In this document: in pieces, positions 59,312 through 64,000 of the stretch | Layout of the letters: every line of letters starts with the position of its first letter | Numbering within the stretch: position 1 is the stretch's first letter | Origin: Margaritispora aquatica | Taxonomy: Eukaryota; Ascomycota; Leotiomycetes; Helotiales; Discinellaceae | Direction of reading: 5' to 3' | Length of the DNA: 64,000 nucleotides | Assembly: GCA_007644065.1 (NCBI GenBank) | Contig: VJWN01000026.1 | Location: forward strand, 186,001 to 250,000 | Program-made: the position numbers and the translations under genes | The notes under the pieces: model-generated | Seen by the model: only the letters and a program-made list of their open reading frames with translations | Database searches by the model: none | What the model was told of the DNA's origin: nothing

Positions 59312-60212
59312 TCAGTCTCTAATCACCCATCCATCATCCATAGCTTTCAACAATGGACTTTCAAATACCCACTCCACTCTCGCACTTCGCTTCCGACCAC
59401 CATTTCCTCCACTACCATCAGCATCCAATACATCTCTCCACCTATCGCCCTGTTTCATACACACACCCACGACCTCAATATGCGCTCCTACCGCTTTACT
59501 TTCTAGGAACTCCCAGCTGGACTTCAGCGTCTTTCCCGAGCTGACAGCGTCGTCGATCAAGACACAACGCTTTCCCTTGATGAGAGGAAGCAGATTAGGA
59601 TCGAGGAAGAGAGGCTTGAGACCATTTGGAGAGGTAATACTTGAGATTGCCGTGGAGAGTGTATCGGTATACCAGAACTTCCGAGAGTAGCCTAGGGGTA
59701 CGTATCTTGCTACCTTCTACTTCAGCGAACAGCACAAATTCAAAGGCGATCCGCAAGTGCCACAAACCATGACCTAACATCTCAGCAATAACAGCAGCAG
59801 CACTCAGCCCCAAGGTTGGTAATCCAATCACCACCTCGATATCGTACGGTCTGATCAATTCAGCAAGGTGAGAGCAGAGTTCCTTCACAACGCTAAGCGA
59901 GGCCTGGTTGAGGATCAGAGATGCTACTGCCTCTGAAGAATTCTGGGGCAGTTGCCGGATTGGGAGATGAAGAACTCGCTGATCAGGCAAGGTGGCGGGG
60001 AAGTAAAATTGGTAAGATGGGTTTGTGGTGGGTTTCGTTGGCGATGTTGGTGAAGGTGAGGGGGCGGGGGCGGGGAGGGCTGTCTGCCAGTAATGGGTTG
60101 TTGGCTCCGTGAAATGTGGGATTGGGGTTTCCATATCTGATTTTAGGGTGGAACTTGGTGGATCTGGGTCATAGATGTTGGATTTTACAGGCAGACTTAT
60201 TGTTAACTGCAT
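59312..60212 (-). CDS. Phosphoribosyltransferase-fold protein
   Basis: Minus-strand exons 60212-59768 and 59709-59312 give 280 residues. The second half is a type I PRTase domain: VVIGLPTLGLSAAAVIAEMLGH, then RYVPLGYSRKFWYTD (joined by splicing out a 58-bp intron), and the PRPP loop CVLIDDAVSSGKTLKS at about residue 197-212. The closest named types are adenine/xanthine-like PRTases, but the base specificity cannot be read here. The first 80 residues are Pro/Thr/Ser-rich; an inner ATG at 60132-60134 is an alternative start. It may take part in purine salvage or only be a PRTase homolog. Confidence 0.85.
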
Positions 60213-62045
60213 ATAGAGAAGGATGACGAACAGCAGATGGGAGCAAAAGTCGCTTTAAGCGAGGGGTAACAAAAGTGGGGTCTGGGTAGAATTACATGCA
60301 ATTTAACATAGGTTTTACCAAGTAATCTTGAAGATACCCAAATGAAAGAAACTGGCGAGAAACGATAAGTATTCATGACTTTTGTTTAATCATGAAATCT
60401 TCGGCCGCAAAGCAACTTGATTGATGGCTTCAACGAGACCTGTAGGAAATCAATTTACTCTGAGCGAATCTGTTCTTAGCTGCTCGTGCAAGAGGAACTA
60501 AGACTGGCTTTTGGCAATACAGAAATACATATTATTCATCAATTGCAGTAGGTAGGGCAGTAGTATGTTTCTCTACAAATGGACATAGGTATCTAGGTAC
60601 CTATGAGAAGACAATAATCAGGTGATTCTTGATGTTCATAGTGGATCGCATAAGGTAAGCAAGCCACTGTTTCACCATCGTGTCTCAAAATCTATCTGAC
60701 ATATCTTTACTTCGAGACATTAATAATAATGTCAGCAACGTCACTTTGGCTTGAAATTTACAACATCTGACCATCATACGAGCCCCTCATAGAGATTTCA
60801 TACTATCTTGTTCGTGCGGCCGAAGATCCACCTGGTCATCGTCCAAACACCAACATTCACCATGTAATGATCCACTCTGGCCCCATCTGCACATATCCAT
60901 CTCCATATATATTTTGAGGTCTTGGAGAAGATCTGAGGGTCCTTTCGGAAGCACACAGCCGTTGTCCTAGCTGCCGCTAGATCCACTCGGATGGAAGATG
61001 GGACTTCGTAAGAGCCTCAACAGCGCAACAAAATTGATGCCGGCCTCAAATCCAACAGATGGACGATTTGAAGAGCTGGGACAACGAGGCATTTCCTAAG
61101 CCTAACACTATTTTAGATCTCGAGAACAAGTACGAGCGTTAAATCCCCTCCAAAAATTTGTGCAAATTTTCTCTCATTTTCAGCATGTTATTTCTCATTA
61201 TGCACGGCATACTGAATACTGTTGGTGATGTCATCGAGTACTGAGGCGCTCCACAAGCAATACGATCATTGTGCATAAACTTCTCAAACACATCTTATCC
61301 ATACAAACAGAACATTTGGATTACAGTACATTCCGAAGACAACATCGTAAGATCTTGGAAGGTTCTTGTAGTGTTTGCTTTGCTGCATCTATGCCTCTCT
61401 GAAAAATTTCGTTCGTTTTTATGCCTGAGTCGCGTTAGAAAAAGGTTTGCTCTGAAACTTGTAGAGAGTTCTAATTGGTTTATTCTTCCTTCCAGACATA
61501 ATTTATTGTATGGCTCGCCGCTTGGTTGTGCTGCTACCTGATCGGTTTTGACAGCTTGTGGATTGTTTAGGTCAAAATCTGTATTTGGTGCCCGCAAGCG
61601 TCGATCTTACAAGCTTTTAGTGAAGTGAGTTAAGCCTTGATAGGTCTACTTGGCAAAGTTGGCTCAAAAGCTTCCTCCCTCACCGCAATGGTTCAACCTG
61701 TACCTGCCATGACGTATCAACTCGACTCATGTGAGAAATACGGAGGTGGAGAGACCTTTGCACAGGTTGTTATAACTCTGGGGTGTGGAGAAATGTCAGA
61801 AACTTGACTAGAATATCATATGTTCCCGCTGCCCCAGACTTCCACTCGTTATTATGAAGTCCTCGGTCCTTCTTTTTCAATCCTTTTGTAGATCATTGCC
61901 ACTTATCTGCTGGTCTCTTCAGTAACCAAAGACTATATCTTGCCTAAGCACTTCTTTAAATACTTCATCCTTCCCCAACCTCCGAAACACATTAACCACA
62001 AAGTTTTTAATCACTGTAAAAAATCTTTAAAATATTGGTTTCAAT
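60213..62045. other. 1.8-kb spacer upstream of the MFS transporter gene
   Basis: The genes on either side diverge, so both promoters lie here. It is AT-rich, and short frames on both strands show no domain. The 120 bases before the MFS start are pyrimidine- and A-rich, typical of a fungal 5' UTR. Confidence 0.5.
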
Positions 62046-64000
62046 ATGGCAGACACAGAATCGAAACATGGGCATGCAGTGCCAAACAACAATCAACAGA
62101 TTCTTACACACCATGACGAGGAACACAACTCGGAAACATCCTCAACAACAGTCGCAGATCCTAATAGAGAACGGCCTCTTTCGCATCCTATTCATCACGC
62201 TCACTTTGGTGAGGAAGAAGAGAAGAAAGTCACCGAGAATTCTGGGACAGCTGGAGATGGCAGCAGAGAAATCACAGAGGATGAGTGTAGAGATGAGCTT
62301 GGTTTTGGCTTCCCAACTTGGAAAAAATGGTACGTTCAGCAATACGTCGTTTATCATGTGAAGCGAGCAGTTCTAACACCTGATGTAGGACTATTCTTTC
62401 CGTCATCTTCATCGTCCAAGTATCCATGAACTTTAATACCAGTCTTTACTCAAACGCCATCGGGGGCATCTCAGAAGAGTTTCATGTTAGCACCCAAGCA
62501 GCAAGAGTTGGCGCAGCCATCTTCCTAATACTTTATGCCTTTGGCTGTGAGCTTTGGGCCCCTTGGTCAGAGGAGATTGGTCGGAAACCTATCCTTCAGC
62601 TCAGTTTGTTCTTGGTCAACATCTGGCAACTGCCAGTTGCCCTTGCACCAAATTTCGCAACAATTATTGTTGGCCGCGCTCTGGGAGGTCTCTCCTCTGC
62701 TGGAGGTTCTGTCACATTGGGCATGATTGCTGATATGTGGGAAGCGGATGATCAGCAATATGCAGTTGCCTTTGTCGTCTTCTCATCTGTTGGTGGATCG
62801 ATATTAGGTCCAATCGTTGGTGGTTTTAGCGAACAGTACCTCGCCTGGAGGTGGTCTATCTGGATTCAGCTGATCTTCGGTGGATTCGTGCAAATTCTCC
62901 ACCTTGTACTTGTTCCAGAGACAAGAGCTACGGTTATGATGGACAAAATCGCCAAAAAGCGTCGCGAGAGTGGACAAGATCCTAACGTCTATGGTCCATA
63001 CGAGAGGATACCATTTCATGAGCGATTTAGTGCCAGAGAGATTCTGATCACCTGGTACCGTCCTTTCAAAATGTTCCTTACTGAACCAATCGTGATGGTC
63101 CTCTCCCTGCTGAGTGGATTCTCCGATGCTCTTATCTTCATGTTCATTCAATCCTTCTCCTTGGTCTATGCTCAATGGGACTTCAGTCCATCGCAAGTCG
63201 GCCTTGCATTTATCCCCATTGGAGTTGGTTATCTGCTCGCTTGGCTGTCATTCTTCCCTGCCATCAAACGAAACGTAAAAGAGCGTGCGGCCAAACCGGA
63301 TGACGAGAGAGCGCAATACGAATCTCGTCTGTGGTGGCTCCTCTTCTTGGCACCATGTTTACCTATTGGGCTTATTGGATTTGCTTGGACATCGACCGGT
63401 CCACCTCTTCCTTGGATCGCCACAATGATCTTTGCTGCAGTCGTCGGGATTGCAAATTATGCCATCTACATGGCGACGATTGACTATATGATCGCTGCCT
63501 ATGGCCCATACTCCGCTTCAGCAACTGGAGGAAATGGATGGGCTAGAGATTTCCTTGCTGGCGCTCTGACTCTTCCTGCAACGTGAGTTTATGGCTCTCC
63601 CATTGAACCCGTTGAAAACAAATGACTGACTAGGTTTTCTGCAATAGGCCATTCTTCACCAACATTGGCGGAGCAAACCACCTTGCATACGCATCTACTA
63701 TCCTTTGTAAGTGCACGCACCCACAAGAGTCTCCTTCACAAATAATCTAACAATCCTACAGTCTGTATCTCATTCGTTCTCGTTGTCGCGGTCTATGTCA
63801 TCTACTTCAAAGGTCCAGACCTCCGCCACCGATCTCCATTCGCCCAACAGCTGGAGGAGCGTCGTTCAGAGAAAGATGCTTCAGGCCACCGTCTTGCCAA
63901 AATCGGAACGTCCGATGAAGAGAAGGCAACCGGGCAGAGACGGCCCTCCCAGCCAAGATCCAATTCTTATGCTCGCCGACAACAACAGAACCGTGTCTAC
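62046..64000 (+). CDS. MFS transporter of the DHA1 drug/polyamine type, 3' end outside window
   Basis: Exons 62046-62329, 62389-63582, 63648-63706 and 63762 onward give 592 residues up to the window end without a stop, so the gene is cut by the edge. About 90 polar, His/Glu-rich residues form a cytosolic N-terminus ending in FGFPTWKKW. The membrane domain follows with the DHA1 marks WAPWSEEIGRKP (loop 2-3), GRALGGLSSAGGSV and GSILGPIVGGF. A long central loop (VMMDKIAKKRRESGQ) separates the two halves, and the last part is an Arg/Ser/Gln-rich tail. This matches yeast Tpo1-like proton antiporters that export polyamines and drugs across the plasma membrane. The substrate is not deducible. Confidence 0.93.

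Overview
This is nuclear DNA of a filamentous ascomycete (Pezizomycotina). The genes are split by short introns, mostly 45-120 bp, with GT...AG ends and CTAAC-type branch points. They lie on both strands with short spacers. The protein set is typical of such fungi: an AA9 copper monooxygenase with a CBM1 domain, a GH43 enzyme, an MFS drug/polyamine transporter, an ING-PHD protein and a BTB protein. Gene style suggests a leotiomycete, but that is a guess and was not tested. I saw no rRNA, tRNA, CRISPR array or intact transposon. Exon joins were worked out by hand from splice signals, and every model listed as a CDS closes in frame.

Layout. 1-14 kb: three widely spaced genes (a single-finger C2H2 protein, an uncharacterised membrane protein, an ING/PHD chromatin protein) in DNA rich in simple repeats. 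14-22.2 kb: a block that looks like glycan assembly. It has two divergent paralogous RgpF-like putative glycosyltransferases, a membrane acyltransferase-3 protein and a DUF5672 putative glycosyltransferase. All four are membrane-anchored. 24-27.1 kb: a convergent pair of secreted plant-polymer enzymes (GH43 and AA9-CBM1). 28-32.5 kb: an APH-like kinase, a possibly frameshifted small gene, and an amino-acid/choline-type permease broken by an in-frame stop.

33-60 kb is dense with conserved cell genes: APC4 (anaphase-promoting complex), delta-COP (COPI coat), an acidic protein of unknown function, a NIPA-type magnesium transporter, ribosomal protein uS3/RPS3, a myotubularin PI3P phosphatase (YMR1), the cytosolic Phe-tRNA synthetase beta subunit (FRS1), the PP2A scaffold subunit (TPD3), an EFM4-type eEF1A lysine methyltransferase, a BTB protein and a PRTase-fold protein. 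The window ends inside an MFS transporter gene.

The most interesting part is the 14-22 kb glycan-type block, followed at once by secreted carbohydrate-active enzymes. Together with the broken permease it forms an accessory stretch between two runs of ordinary genes.
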